Shown: positions 17,966 through 28,658, counted from the first letter of the stretch. The stretch: 64,000 bases of DNA from Bog-473 sp963782415 (GCA_963782415.1 CAWAJT010000006.1:841551-905550), one strand, 5' to 3'. The notes: generated from the sequence alone by a model not told the origin. Made by a program: numbers and translations.

Positions 17966-20147
17966 TTACGCGGGCGTGCTTTCAACGTGCTGGAACACCG
18001 GTTTGCTACATGCTGAGACGTTCAATGGTCCATGCAGCCTGAACACACTCAGGCCCACGTATGTACGGCCCTGCGCGGTGTCCGACATCAAGACATTGCT
18101 GTGCACAAGGCACGAATTCCGATCGTCACCAGTCCAGATCGTGTAGGAATGCGGCTCCTCCTTCACAGCGGCAAGGCTCGATACTGGCCCCGTCGACGTG
18201 ACGACGTAGTTGTAATGACCTGAATTCACAAGCCGACGCCACTGTGCGCAGCTGGTTGCCGGTGCGTAGCTCCCATCGGGACCGCGAACGCCTATGTACT
18301 GGACATAGTTGGACAGATCACGGCCGTACAACGCGTACTGGACTTGAGTAAACGTTCCAGCTAACCCGATGCGAGCGCCGGAAACGGACTCCGCCCAACC
18401 AAAAGGTGGTTGGAGTGAGGGAGACTCATAACGATGATCCAAATAGAAGCTCTGGACTCCGAAGCCCACAAGCACCACCGCGGCGGAGATCACCAGAACG
18501 GCGATGGATCTGGCCGTTCCACGGCGATGCCACTGGAGCGTCTCTCTGCCCCCGACGAGAGCAAGGCCACCGATGAGGACGCCAACCCCGAATAGAGCTC
18601 CGAGAATTGCGTCGACACCCGTGACGGGCGGAACGAACTGTCGCGACAGCACGTGCAGCGGCCAAATCGACTCGTCGAGCTGCGTCACCACTGCGATGCC
18701 GGCGAAGGTAAGCAGGAGACACCATCTCCAACGAGGACTGACAAGGTCTCGTGAGAGCGGCAACAGCACCAGTCCGAGCATGATCGCGGGGTCTGCGTAA
18801 CGGATGTTGTCAACGAAGAAGACTGGGGCGCCGAACGCTGTCAGATACTGCGGGGACACGACGAACCCGATGGCGGCGACGATGCCAACTGCAGCCAACA
18901 TCTTTGTCATGGATCCCCTGCCCCCTGAACAGGGCCACGACAAGTCCGACTGCGGACAACGCAAGCAGAGCCCACCAGACGGGACCGAACGCAAGACGAA
19001 ATCCCGGAAAGAAGAATCTGCTCCAGTCGTTACCTTTCAGGATGAAGTGCGCCCATGTCGAGGAGGGCGTCGTGATGACTGGATTGGGTAACGAGAGCGG
19101 CCCGAGTTTGAAGTGCACCGATGGAAGCGGATTTCCAACCACCGCCCAATTCCTGACGTACCAGAACGCTCCGCTGAGCATCAATAGTGCGAACCAGACG
19201 CCTCCCTCCCTGGCCCGGTGACCTCGCCGGGCCACGACAAAGATGCCGAGGGTCAATGCCGCGATGGGTACGAGAAACGTGAACTTCGTACCGGCCGCGA
19301 GGCCAGCGGCGAGCGCAGCGATAGCGATGCCGGACAACCTCCATTGGTCGGTACCGGCATGCGTGTGAATGAGGATCGCAGCACATGAGAGCAACAGAGC
19401 CAATCCGACAATGTCGTCGTATCCCCCACCCGGTTGCGTTGTGACCAACTCTGGCGTGACCATCAATGCAGCGACCGCGGTGAGCGTGATGAGTTGTGCG
19501 CCGAAGGCCTTGCCCACGCACCACGCAGCCAACAGCGCGTAGGGCGAGCCAGCCGAAGTTGATCACGGGCGACAGGACGTCGTTGCCCATGAGCAGAATG
19601 CCCAACCCGTGAATGAGCTCAGATGTTGCCGGATAGAAGGCAGTCACCGTCTCGAGGTCAAAGAAATGCAAGGGCGTGATGGATCCGTCCTGCACAAACC
19701 TTGCTGCATCCGGCAGGTGGTACCAAAGCGTGTCCACGTTGGTCATGCCATGGTGGTATGCATCGACGTCCTGGTCGCCGAATCAGCTGCAACACAGGCC
19801 AGCGCCACGACGGTGACCCGTTGCATCATGATGGGACTGCGTGGAGTCGCTGCGAGCTCGCCCCGCAACGGCTCAGTCACGGGGTGGCGTCGAGCGACCC
19901 ACAATGCCAGCAATCCGAGGATGAAGAGCACGGGAACGACCGCAGCCGTGCGGAACAACGACACCGACCCCAGCAGCTCCAGAACGACAACAAGTCCGCA
20001 GAGGCCGACGATGATTTCGGCCAGGCGGGCGAGCGCTCCAGACCAGTCCGGGCGCAACCGGGCGATCCATGCGTGTGAGGCCGCACCGACTGAGCCAAGA
20101 ATGAGCGCCAAGGCCGCGAGACCAGCCAGATAGCGGACAAAACTCAT
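17966..20147 (-). pseudogene. Polytopic GT-C-like membrane protein, WYHLP family, second copy (frameshifted)
   Basis: Segments in three frames align in order with the intact paralogue at 22746-24908: an N-terminal three-helix part from ATG 20147 (MSFVRYLAGLAALAL), then NVDTLWYHLPDAARFVQDG and LGILLMGNDVLSPVINF, then the central region (TTQPGGGYDDIVGLALLLS, FWYVRNWAVVGNPLP), then the C-terminal part (VDNIRYADPAIMLGLVLLP, LSNYVQYIGVRGPDGSYAP). Shifts lie near 19745, 19525 and 18935. The Asp in DTLWYHLP sits in the first large loop, as in GT-C enzymes. Either an inactive copy or a sequencing-damaged active one. Confidence 0.65.
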
Positions 20148-20911
20148 GTGCTCTGAGTCGCGATCAGCCTGATCATGCGGTTAGCTGCTTCTTCGCTGGA
20201 CACCGCCCAGCATGCTCGCCAACAATTTCGCCGCTCACGTGTTCCACGGTCAACTGGATCCGGCGGATACCGCAAGATGCGCGCAGATCCACGGTCGGAC
20301 CTGTGGCAACCTCGGATGGGATCAAACCCGCATCGGCACGCTCGACGAACACCAACTCGACCAAACGGGCACGTTTTCGCGTTTGGTGCATGACATCTTG
20401 CGGCATTGGCACTCTCAGCGGTCCAGTCCGGCGCCGAACTCGACCCCAGCCGGGATCTCAGCCATGTCGAATCAGATGAGCTGCTGTGTGTCGTTCGTCG
20501 TGTCACGCGCTCGGCGAGCACTCCGAGCCGGGTTCGGCTTCGATGGAGAGTGAACGGCCTGGTCCGCCGGACTCTGGCCAGACAGCGTCGGAGTCTTGAG
20601 CTGTGATTCGGGCGTGCCAGACACATGCATCCAGATTCCTCCAACGACCCGACCGCCGTCGCCAACAATCCACTTGACTCGACGAGAGCCAGAACCGCTT
20701 CTGTGAACTCGGTCAGGACCTCAGCGACGAAAGCTAGCCTCCCAACGATTCAGCCGTCAGGCACTCCCGCTGCGACCACAGGCAATGCTCTCGTCTTGTG
20801 TCCCCGCTCAACTCCCATGTCCGGACAGCAGAGTAGACCAGCGTGACCGAAAGCTCGTTGCTACCCGTGCTCGCCCCGCGCAGGGATCGCTGACCATGCC
20901 GGGCCCACCGG
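20148..20911. other. Intergenic stretch with possible gene remnant
   Basis: 764 bases with no confident gene. A minus-strand frame at 20173-20412 gives a protein-like sequence (LVELVFVERADAGLIPSEV, GPTVDLRASCGIRRIQL) that lacks any start or upstream continuation without stops. It could be the tail of a broken gene. I do not recognise it. The rest shows no coding or repeat signal. Confidence 0.3.
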
Positions 20912-22279
20912 TCATTCTTCGGGAGGCGGACGATGGGGTTCGACTCCCCAGACATCATCCGTTTCATTTCCTTTCAGGACCATCTCATCTCCACTTTGTC
21001 CGACGGCGATCACCATCCTCGAATAGCTATCGAACAACGGAGCGGCGACGATACCGCCTGCAGTTGGGTTCGGAATGTTGCTGGTTGTCGGTCTGGTTCG
21101 TCGGCGCATGTACCGCCTGGGGTTACGCGCGAATTTGATCAGCGGTTTCTCAAGCAGGAACCAGCTCGCCGCTGCGACGACGGCAGTGAGAGCCAGCGTG
21201 ACCGCCGTGATAGCGAAGAAGTTCACGCGAGGTGGGCCAGATCCACTGGAACCCACAATGTGTGTGTTGAGCGCCTCGTCCATCACCGGCACGTGCCATA
21301 GGTAGATGCCATAACTCATCGCCCCGAGGAGCACCACTACACGAGACCGGAGGACCCGCCTCCCCGCTCCCTCCCATTGATTTCCGAAGACGGCAGGGAG
21401 CACGATGAGCAACCCCATGGCATAAGTCAGAAGGAAGTAGCCGATCTGCGTGGTCGCCGGCGGCGCGGCCAATCCGAGCACAGCCGGATAGTGGATGGCC
21501 CAGACAGTTGCCGAGAAGGCGAGCGCCGCTAGCAACCATGGTATCACCGGCCTCGCAAACACCGAGTCATACAACCGGTGCATTGCTGAGTCTGCCGGAA
21601 CCATCTCCTTGAGGACGGCCAGCAACATGCCGAGTGCAAACGGGGCAAGGTTCGCGGGCAGCACTTGAATGAAGGTGGGTTCACCACCGTATGCGTACCA
21701 ACAGATGCAGGCGATCCCCACCACGATCAACGCGGTGCAGCCGACCAACTCAGTCGCGAGCTGATGGCGTCGCCCTAGTCTCCATAGCGCTGCGGCGTAG
21801 AACGGAAGAAAGACGTAGAACGTCACTTCCGCGACCAAGGTCCACGCAGGACCCAGCCCCACGATGAAATTCGGCTGGTGGACGTACGACTGAACCAGCA
21901 AGTAGTTGCTCGCGGTCGACGCGACTCCACTCAGATAGATCACGCCCACAGCGAAGCCAACCGTCAAAACGAGCCAGTACGCCGGAAAGATGCGCAGGAA
22001 GCGGCGGCGGAAGTATCCCCGCAGGCCGGGACCGCGTTGTCCCAAAAGATGGGCCTTCGCGAAGGGTCTGTAGAGGACAAATCCCGAGATGACGAAGAAG
22101 ACTTCGACGCCGGCGCGGAGGGCGGAAAAATAGGCGCCTGACGTCGTCGAGATCGAACTCGATACACCGACGGTGTGGCAGAGAACCACCGATAGGGCGG
22201 CAAAGGCACGAAGCCCGTCGATACACGGAAACGACGCCTCGCCGTCGCTCTGTTTCCCTGCTCCGCCGCTGACCGTCAC
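20912..22279 (-). CDS. Acyltransferase-3 family membrane protein (OafA/YrhL-like)
   Basis: About 455 residues, complete and unbroken, with ten hydrophobic helices. The AT3 hallmarks are FPCIDGLRAFAALSVVLCH near the N-terminus, FFVISGFVLYRPFA, RRFLRIFPAYWLV, GPAWTLVAEVTFYVFLP and the late YGIYLWHVPVMD. It transfers acyl (often acetyl) groups to extracytoplasmic sugars or lipids. It has no C-terminal SGNH domain; the last 60 residues are polar and variable. The start is uncertain: I use GTG 22279, just before the conserved region, because the longer frame upstream reads as non-coding. It is divergent from the intact GT-C-like gene. Confidence 0.85.
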   Translation of the reverse strand: MTVSGGAGKQSDGEASFPCIDGLRAFAALSVVLCHTVGVSSSISTTSGAYFSALRAGVEVFFVISGFVLYRPFAKAHLLGQRGPGLRGYFRRRFLRIFPAYWLVLTVGFAVGVIYLSGVASTASNYLLVQSYVHQPNFIVGLGPAWTLVAEVTFYVFLPFYAAALWRLGRRHQLATELVGCTALIVVGIACICWYAYGGEPTFIQVLPANLAPFALGMLLAVLKEMVPADSAMHRLYDSVFARPVIPWLLAALAFSATVWAIHYPAVLGLAAPPATTQIGYFLLTYAMGLLIVLPAVFGNQWEGAGRRVLRSRVVVLLGAMSYGIYLWHVPVMDEALNTHIVGSSGSGPPRVNFFAITAVTLALTAVVAAASWFLLEKPLIKFARNPRRYMRRRTRPTTSNIPNPTAGGIVAAPLFDSYSRMVIAVGQSGDEMVLKGNETDDVWGVEPHRPPPEE

Positions 22280-22745
22280 CGATCGCGACCGACGACAGCG
22301 GTCCCCAACCCAGGCGTAATTCCTCCTCGTTGTCCTCCTCAACCCCTGTTTTCGAACGCTACCGCTCGACGTGGCGGATGTCGAGTCGGTGAAAATGCCC
22401 AGCGTCTCGGAGTGATACGACACTCGAAGCGGACGGCCGAACGAACTTTGGTCTGCCCAGCGACGAGATGGGCAGTCCGGCCTGCGAGGCCCGATCGGTC
22501 CGTCGGCGTTCCTCCGCACTGGCTGGGTCGGCCGTTGCCGAAAAATAGTCGCCTTGCTGCGCCCGACCTGGAGAGGATGGCACCACGCTCGGGCCGACAC
22601 TCGCCCTGAGGACCGCTTCCGATACATTTCCACGGTCATATGGAGACCGTGTGAGGCAACCAGATGTCTTGCGCCCCGCGCTGGGACGCCTCACAGGTCT
22701 CAGCGCGCAAGCTGAACGCGGGACGGCGGCCCATGCATTCTGACC
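22280..22745. other. Divergent intergenic region
   Basis: 466 bases between the acyltransferase (minus) and the large membrane protein (plus). It must hold both promoters. I see no gene, repeat or clear operator. Confidence 0.4.
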
Positions 22746-24908
22746 GTGATTAGGTATCTGGAGGGTTTGGTCCTCCTGCTCACGGCAATTGCGCCTCTCC
22801 ACGCAGCGTCGTATCTCTGGAGAGCGCGCCTCCTTGGCCAATGGTCAGGGGCTCTCGCCCGACTCGTCGAGATCATGAGCGATCTCACGGTGTTCGTGTG
22901 CGTCTCGGAGATCCTCGGAAGTGTCCACCTCTTTCGGATCGCACCCATGGTCGTAGTTTTGATCGCAGTTGGACTCGTTGGAATCTGGCTCGCCCGTCGA
23001 CTGAGCCTCTCTGCCACTCCAGCGGACGATGTCAGTGCTCTCAGCACCTCGACTGAACAACAACAGCATGCATCAGTCTCCAGAGCGTGGAACTTTGTTG
23101 CGCTCGCTGTCGTCGCCGTTGTCGTCGCCGAGTGGAGCACGAAGACTGTTGCCGCATACCACCACGGAATAGGGAGCACGGACTCGCTCTGGTACCACAT
23201 GCCATTCGCTGCCCGCTTCGTTCAGGATGGTTCGATCACAGCCCTTCACTACGTCGATTCAGAACCTGTCACAGTGTTCTTTCCAGCATCGTCGGAGCTG
23301 TTCCATTCGTTCGGGATCATGCTCATGGGGAACGACCTTCTGTCGCCCATCATCAATAGCCTTTGGCTGGGGCTGGCCCTTCTCGCAGCATGGTGCATTG
23401 GACGGCCTTTCGGCGTTGGACCAATCACGCTGATCGGCAGCGCACTTCTGTTCGCCACTCCGGGACTCGTCGGCACGCAGCCAGGTGGCGCCTACGACGA
23501 CGTCGTCGGGCTGGCCCTGTTCCTCTCGTCGATCGCACTCATTGTCAACCTCGATGGCTTGAACAGGCGTTCGGCGATGGTTGCCTCTGCCCTCGCTGCG
23601 GCGGCGGCGGGCCTCGCTATCGGCACCAAATGGACGTTCTTGGGACCGGTGCTGGCGCTCACGGTGGGCTTCTGGTTCCTGATGCCACGCGGCAAGCGAG
23701 CAAAAAGCCTCACTTTGTGGCTTGTCGCATTGATCATCGTGGGTGGATTTTGGTACGGGCGGAACCTCTTTGCGATCGGCAATCCGCTTCCACCCTTCCA
23801 TCTGAAAATCGGACCCTTCTCGCTCCCGAGTCCTCGACTCACCACCCCTTCCTCGACTGTCGCGCAATTCCTGTTGAAAGGAAACGCTTGGCACAACTAC
23901 TTCCTCCCCGGACTGCGCATTTCCTTTGGTCCGGCATGGTGGGCCTTGCTTGGTCTTTCGACAATCGGACTCATTTTGGCCTGTATCACCGGCGGCCGCC
24001 TCCTCCGGGTCCTCGGTTTCGTTGGTCTCGCGTCGGGATTTTTCTTCGTTGTAGACCCGCAATACCTGACCATCCTCGGAGCGCCGGTGTACTTCGTGGA
24101 CAACGTCCGATACGCTGATGCTGCGGTTGTGCTTGGCCTCGTTCTATTGCCAATCAATCCGCTCCTCAAGGCGGCGAAGCGTGTCCAAGGGGTACTTCTG
24201 GCGTACCTATTGATACTTGTCGCGACGCAGTTTGACGCCGGCATCTGGCCGACCAACTTCTTCTCAGATCGCTTTGAGATTCCGGTACGCGGTTCTGATT
24301 TCTTGATTGGCTTGGCCATCGGAGCGGTGTTGTTCGCAGTTGGAACTGCCGTGATCGCGTATCGTTCCGCGCCTCGCCTTCGCAACACTGCTGCGATCGC
24401 CCTGGTGGTCTTTGGATGCGTCGCTGTTCTCGTTGCCGGCTTTCCGCTCCAACAAACCTATCTTCGCGACCGCTACAGCGCCGGCGGCGGGCCCGCTTAC
24501 TCCTGGGCAAGGGATCACAGCAATACCCGCCTCGGAATACTGGGCCAGTTCACCTTCTTGCAATATCCACTGTATGGGCCCACTGACTCGAACTATGTGC
24601 AATATCTCGGCGTCCGCAGCGCTCACGGCTCATTCAGCCCAACGTTCCCATCATGCCGAGTTTGGCGACAAGCGATCGCCCAAGGACACTACGACTACGT
24701 CCTCATTTCCTCGAACGTCGTCAGAAAGCGATCTCTGATTGCCTCCACAGCTCCGCCCGAGATGAAGTGGATGGGAGGAGGGACTGATTCGCGTGTGGTC
24801 CTACAAAGCACGGTTTATGCATCCCCTCCGATCAACGGATATGCCCTCTTCACGATCTACAAAATTGGTCCACACTTCTCGCCTGAAGGGTGTGACGATG
24901 GCATCTGA
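22746..24908 (+). CDS. Large polytopic GT-C-like membrane protein, WYHMP family, intact copy
   Basis: A 720-residue protein from a GTG start with about fourteen hydrophobic segments, the only unbroken large membrane protein of the left half of the island. In the first big loop, after helix 4, it has STDSLWYHMPFAARFVQDG, which places an Asp and His as in GT-C glycosyltransferases of the Pmt/ArnT type. Further blocks are ASSELFHSFGIMLMGNDLL, GTQPGGAYDDVVGLALFLS, GGFWYGRNLFAIGNPLPPF and, in the C-terminal extracytoplasmic part, SNYVQYLGVRSAHGSF. A paralogue lies at 17966-20147. Donor and acceptor are unknown; transfer of a sugar from a polyprenyl phosphate is the inferred role. Confidence 0.75.
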   Translation: MIRYLEGLVLLLTAIAPLHAASYLWRARLLGQWSGALARLVEIMSDLTVFVCVSEILGSVHLFRIAPMVVVLIAVGLVGIWLARRLSLSATPADDVSALSTSTEQQQHASVSRAWNFVALAVVAVVVAEWSTKTVAAYHHGIGSTDSLWYHMPFAARFVQDGSITALHYVDSEPVTVFFPASSELFHSFGIMLMGNDLLSPIINSLWLGLALLAAWCIGRPFGVGPITLIGSALLFATPGLVGTQPGGAYDDVVGLALFLSSIALIVNLDGLNRRSAMVASALAAAAAGLAIGTKWTFLGPVLALTVGFWFLMPRGKRAKSLTLWLVALIIVGGFWYGRNLFAIGNPLPPFHLKIGPFSLPSPRLTTPSSTVAQFLLKGNAWHNYFLPGLRISFGPAWWALLGLSTIGLILACITGGRLLRVLGFVGLASGFFFVVDPQYLTILGAPVYFVDNVRYADAAVVLGLVLLPINPLLKAAKRVQGVLLAYLLILVATQFDAGIWPTNFFSDRFEIPVRGSDFLIGLAIGAVLFAVGTAVIAYRSAPRLRNTAAIALVVFGCVAVLVAGFPLQQTYLRDRYSAGGGPAYSWARDHSNTRLGILGQFTFLQYPLYGPTDSNYVQYLGVRSAHGSFSPTFPSCRVWRQAIAQGHYDYVLISSNVVRKRSLIASTAPPEMKWMGGGTDSRVVLQSTVYASPPINGYALFTIYKIGPHFSPEGCDDGI

Positions 24909-24958
24909 GTCGCTCGCATCTATTTCCTGTCGCCTACGCCACACAGAGCGACTCAGTG

Positions 24959-26453
24959 CTATCGCGTTGGGGCGGATCTCCGCTGTACCCAAGCCGCATA
25001 CTGCCCCCCGAACGGAACGCGCTGCAGGCCCTTATCGAGTGCCCTGCCCGCTGTACCCCCGAGGGGTGAGAAGAGGAAGTGCCGCAGAGAGGGTTTACTC
25101 TCGGCGGCCTCATGCAGGAGTTCAAGTGCCTCCCTTGAGGGCAAGAGCACTGCGTCGGCATCGAGTTCGCATGTGTTCACAGCTCGACGTGTCAACGGAT
25201 TCATCGGATTGTGCTCGAAAATCGCCACGATCCCACCAGTACGAACGACACGGACCATTTCGCTGACGAATTTAAAGCGGTTCGATACCGGGACGTGATG
25301 AAGAACGCAGATCGCCACCGCGAACATCAAATGTCTCGTCGGTAAATGGTAGTTTCTCCCCGTCATACCAGGAGTAGGCAGCGGTGGGAACGTTGACACG
25401 GGCCTTGGCCAGCATCTCCTCGGAGATATCAACGCCGTGCAGACTCCCTACCCGCGGCATGAGCACCCGGTCGGTCGTTCCCGTGCCACAACCCACATCG
25501 AGTACCGAGAGCGTGCCGAGTGATCTGACCGCCGGCGAGACGATCGTCTCGAGAATATCTACCTTCCGCTCCGCGAAAAAGGCTGCATTTCGCCCCGTGA
25601 AGGACACTGACTGATCGACTGCTGCCTCGTACTCCGCCGCGAACGTGTCGAAATCGACAGGCCTGTCTTCCTCCGTCGCTGTGTTCGATTCTGCATGCCC
25701 AGAGAATTCGGCGACCGCTGCCGTTGCGCTGGTGGCGACCGGACGGTGTCTCGAGCGGAAGAGCCTCCAGATACCCCGAAGGTCATCGATCGCCGTCCGG
25801 ATGATTCGCACTCGGGAGTCATCGTCTTCGACCCAGCGAACGGGCACCTCGTGAATGCGATACCCACGACGCCAAGCGAGGGTCAGAAGCTCCGTATCGA
25901 AGAACCACCCATTGTCCTCAACATGAGGAATGAGCTCTCGGGCAAGGCTCGAACGTATCGCCTTGAAGCCGCATTGGGCGTCACGCACGGAATAGCCAAG
26001 GAAGGCTCGAGTTATCATGTTGTAACTGCGTGATATCACTTCTCGTTGCACGCTTCGTTCGATGTTCGAACCGCGAGCGAGCCGGGAACCGATAGAGATG
26101 TCCGTCGTTCCCTCGATGATCGGCGTCAGAAGTGGCATGAGCGATGCAAGATCAGTTGAGAGATCTACATCCATGTATGCGACAACATCAGCATTGCTCG
26201 TCGACCACGATGCCTTTAGCGCACCCCCGCGCCCACGCCGACCGAGTCGGAAGGCTCGAATGCGCGCGTCAGACCCGGCGTACGCATTGGCCAGCTCCCA
26301 AGTCTTGTCGGTGCTGCCGTTGTCGACGACAGTGATGCACCAGTCGAGGGGACACTCAGCAGAGAGATACGCCGCGAGAGTGCGAAGACTGTCCTCGATC
26401 GCCATTTCCTCATTCAGAACTGGGATCGTTATGTCCACGCTTGCTTGAGCCAT
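24959..26453 (-). CDS. GT2 polyprenyl-phosphate glycosyltransferase fused to a SAM methyltransferase (one frameshift)
   Basis: The N-terminal 240 residues are a GT2 enzyme of the dolichol-phosphate sugar synthase type: ITIPVLNEEMAIEDSL, VVDNGSTDKT, the DxD-like motif YMDVDLSTD, SIGSRLARGS, and DAQCGFKAI with WFFDTELLTLAWRRG. There are no C-terminal membrane helices. A linker leads in the same frame into a class I methyltransferase: DTFAAEYEAAVDQSVSF, motif I LSVLDVGCGTGTTDRV, MLAKARVNVPTA. Near 25318 one base is off and the rest (VAICVLHHVPVSNRF, RVVRTGGIVAIFEHNPMNP) follows in another frame to 24959. The start at 26453 has GGGAGG upstream. It probably loads sugar on undecaprenyl phosphate, with the methyltransferase acting on an unknown partner. 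Confidence 0.8.
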
Positions 26454-28123
26454 CAGATCCGCCCTCCCGGACCCAGAACGCCAAAGGCCCGCACCCCCAG
26501 CGACGCCGGTTGCAGAGTTTTTGACCTGCGCCGATTCCCCGACTGACGTTGAAATATAGCAAAGAACCCGTGGCCAGGCGAGACCCGACCGCTGATCGTC
26601 GGGGCCGAGTCCGGCAGACGGGAGGCAGGCCCCTCGGGTCGGCCAGCAGGCCGGATCTCCGACTTTTCGAAGGTTGAGATCCCGCTCGACCCAGCGCCCT
26701 TTTAGCGTGAATTCGAACAGGCTCAATCGGTCTCGCTCAGCCAATTGAATGAGCCGAACCGCCTCGGGCGTGCTGGCGTAAGTCACCAGAAAGAGGCTGT
26801 TGTCGTGAGCACCGAGATGGTTCTGATAGTGGCGGATGATACTTGTTGCCCGTATGGCGGAAACATACCGGTCACGGCCGATCGACAACCCGTTGTGGTA
26901 ACCGAATACGACCTGGATGACGACACATGCCACCACCAGCGTGGGGAGGACTCGGCCCGACACTGCTGCGATCTTTTGCAGCATTTGATATCGACCCGGC
27001 CGCCCTCGACTCTCAAGGCCTTTATCAGCGGGATCCAGGGTTCGGCAATCGACGGAGGGTCGGTTGATCACCACCAGATACGCGCCCACCAACGCGTAGA
27101 AGGTCGTAGGTCGTATATCGAGACGCGCTCACGGCTGAATATCCATACAGGCCGCGCCCGATGGCAGTGAGCCCGTCGAATCCAAACGAAAACACGATGA
27201 GTGCGACACCCAGTGGCCCCGCGCTGTGTCGGCTACCGGAGGAAATAGTGTTCGCGATCGCCAAAATTCCACAGGCGAAGATAACGACGCCGAACGCAAT
27301 GATCCACGGGTTGGCAATTCCGAGGAGGACGTCGCCATGGGTCGGCACAATGAGAGACGCAATCGGAAGCTGCTTTCCAGCAACGTTGCCCAGGGAGAAG
27401 AAGAAGAGCTTTGTGACGACTCCCGGATGAGCAAAGGGGTCGATCCGGTAGTAGCCCAGGGGCGAACTGTCCAGGTGGTAGAGATATACACTCGCCGTTG
27501 CCACTGCGAGGGCGATCCATGCTGTCGGCAATCGCCACCCGCGACCCGCGGTACAGCAAGAGTACGAAGCCTGCGACCCAGATGAGCAGTCCCTGGAAGG
27601 ACGAATAGCTGCCGATCACGGCTATCCCTGCCGCCACGGCCAGACTGAACACTGTGATCTGGCGGCGACTTAACACGGCCAGGGTGCCCATCAGACAGAT
27701 GAGCACCACGTACCAGGCAATCTGAAAGCCCCAAAGAGTGTTCTCGGCTTGGGCCCAAGTAACCATCAAAATGGCAACAGGGCAGTACCACAGCAATGGG
27801 GTGGCCGGAGAGCGGCGCTTATGCGTCCAGATGATCAGAGCCACCGCTCCAAAGAGCAGGATCGCGCTCACAAAGGTCTCGAATCGAACGTCCAGATGAG
27901 TGGAGTACGCGAGAGCGAGTACAGCCAAATTGGGAAAGAACATTCGATTCTCGTTGTGCTGGGCCCAAAGATCACCCACACTCAAGTGACCAGAAAAGGC
28001 CTTAGCGGCGAGCGAGACGTTGTCCCACTGATCCGCCAAAACGACGTTCACGGAGTACCGTTGAATGAAGAGGCAGTAGGCCAAGGCGGGAAGGGCAAAA
28101 CCCAACACAGTGGCGACACCCAT
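26453..28123 (-). pseudogene. DQWDD-family polytopic membrane protein, GT-C-like, copy C (frameshifted)
   Basis: The third copy of the family at 11938 and 16513. Blocks in order: ALAYCLFIQRYSVNVVLADQWDNVSL, SVGDLWAQHNENRMFFPNL, HKRRSPATPLLWYCPVA, NTLWGFQIAWYVVL and GSYSSFQGLLIWVAGF. After a shift near 27540 come FFFSLGNVAGKQLPIASL and ASRYTTYDLLRVGG, and after another near 27060 the last helix (LPTLVVACVVIQVVFGYHNGL) and the AERDRLSLFEF tail. One frame then reads openly into the GT2 gene, but another ends in TGATG overlapping its start, so I take separate, coupled genes. The N-terminus is uncertain. Confidence 0.65.
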
Positions 28124-28550
28124 GGCTATTTCTCGGGGTGAGTGCTCGAAGATGGCGCGCGTCCTCGCTGGTAGAGCAAAGAGCCATCGTGCTCCGCCGC
28201 TCTGCGGACGAACCCCCTCTACGGCTGCCGCGGACGAGCAATCGCTCTGATTTCAGTACCCGTTCCTGGCCGCCAGTTCTGTGCACGATGCTGCAGCCCT
28301 CGACCTCTCAAGCGAATGTCAGTGCGACGTGAGTCCCGAGGCATGCACTCGCAGCTCTGTAACTCTCAATTTGTGCTAGGAGACACACCGCCAATGCGGG
28401 ACGAGATTCTCCACGAAGGAATCAGGGAATGCAACTGGGGGCTTCAGCGTGAGCCCCCAGATCCCAGTAGTCACCCGGGTGTTGACGACCCGCCAGCGAG
28501 AGCGTTGCATGTACGCCCTGTGTGCCCCCCGAAGAAGGGCCTGCGGCGAG
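28124..28550. other. Intergenic region between membrane protein copy C and tRNA-Arg
   Basis: 427 bases without a supportable gene. It contains the strong hairpin at 28435-28460, and possibly the missing N-terminal codons of copy C (in-frame sequence ARTRAIFEHSPREIA just upstream of the first ATG). Nothing else is evident. Confidence 0.4.
28435..28460 (-). terminator. Strong hairpin downstream of tRNA-Arg
   Basis: CTGGGGGCT, an 8-base loop and AGCCCCCAG form a perfect 9-bp GC-rich stem about 90 bases downstream of the tRNA on its strand. On the minus strand it is followed by TTGCATTCC, a weak T-rich run, so it may act as a factor-independent terminator of the tRNA transcript. The poor U tract keeps confidence moderate. 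Confidence 0.45.
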
Positions 28551-28622
28551 CGCCCCCGGAAGGATTCGAACCTTCGCACACGGTTTAGGAAACCGATGCT
28601 CTATCCCCTGAGCTACGGGGGC
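28551..28622 (-). tRNA. tRNA-Arg (anticodon CCU)
   Basis: Read on the minus strand the sequence folds as a tRNA: acceptor stem GCCCCCG with CGGGGGC, D-arm GCTC/GAGC with loop AGGGGATA, anticodon loop TTCCTAA giving anticodon CCU, and T-arm GAAGG-TTCGAAT-CCTTC. The anticodon stem has four good pairs plus a T-T mismatch at its outer end. No CCA is encoded. It splits the glycan island in two, and I find no integrase gene or duplicated 3' end nearby. Confidence 0.9.
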
Positions 28623-28658
28623 GACGGATACATCTTGCCCGAACCAAGAAGGGGCGTG

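Noticed and set aside
20144..20668. A 174-codon minus-strand gene
   Set aside because: Ser/Arg-rich composition without motifs. A different frame at 20173-20412 looks more protein-like but lacks a start, so neither is called.
25272..27092. A single protein spanning copy C of the DQWDD family, GT2 and methyltransferase
   Set aside because: The frame is open through the junction, but a good ribosome site precedes the GT2 ATG and another frame ends in TGATG there, so two coupled genes are more likely.
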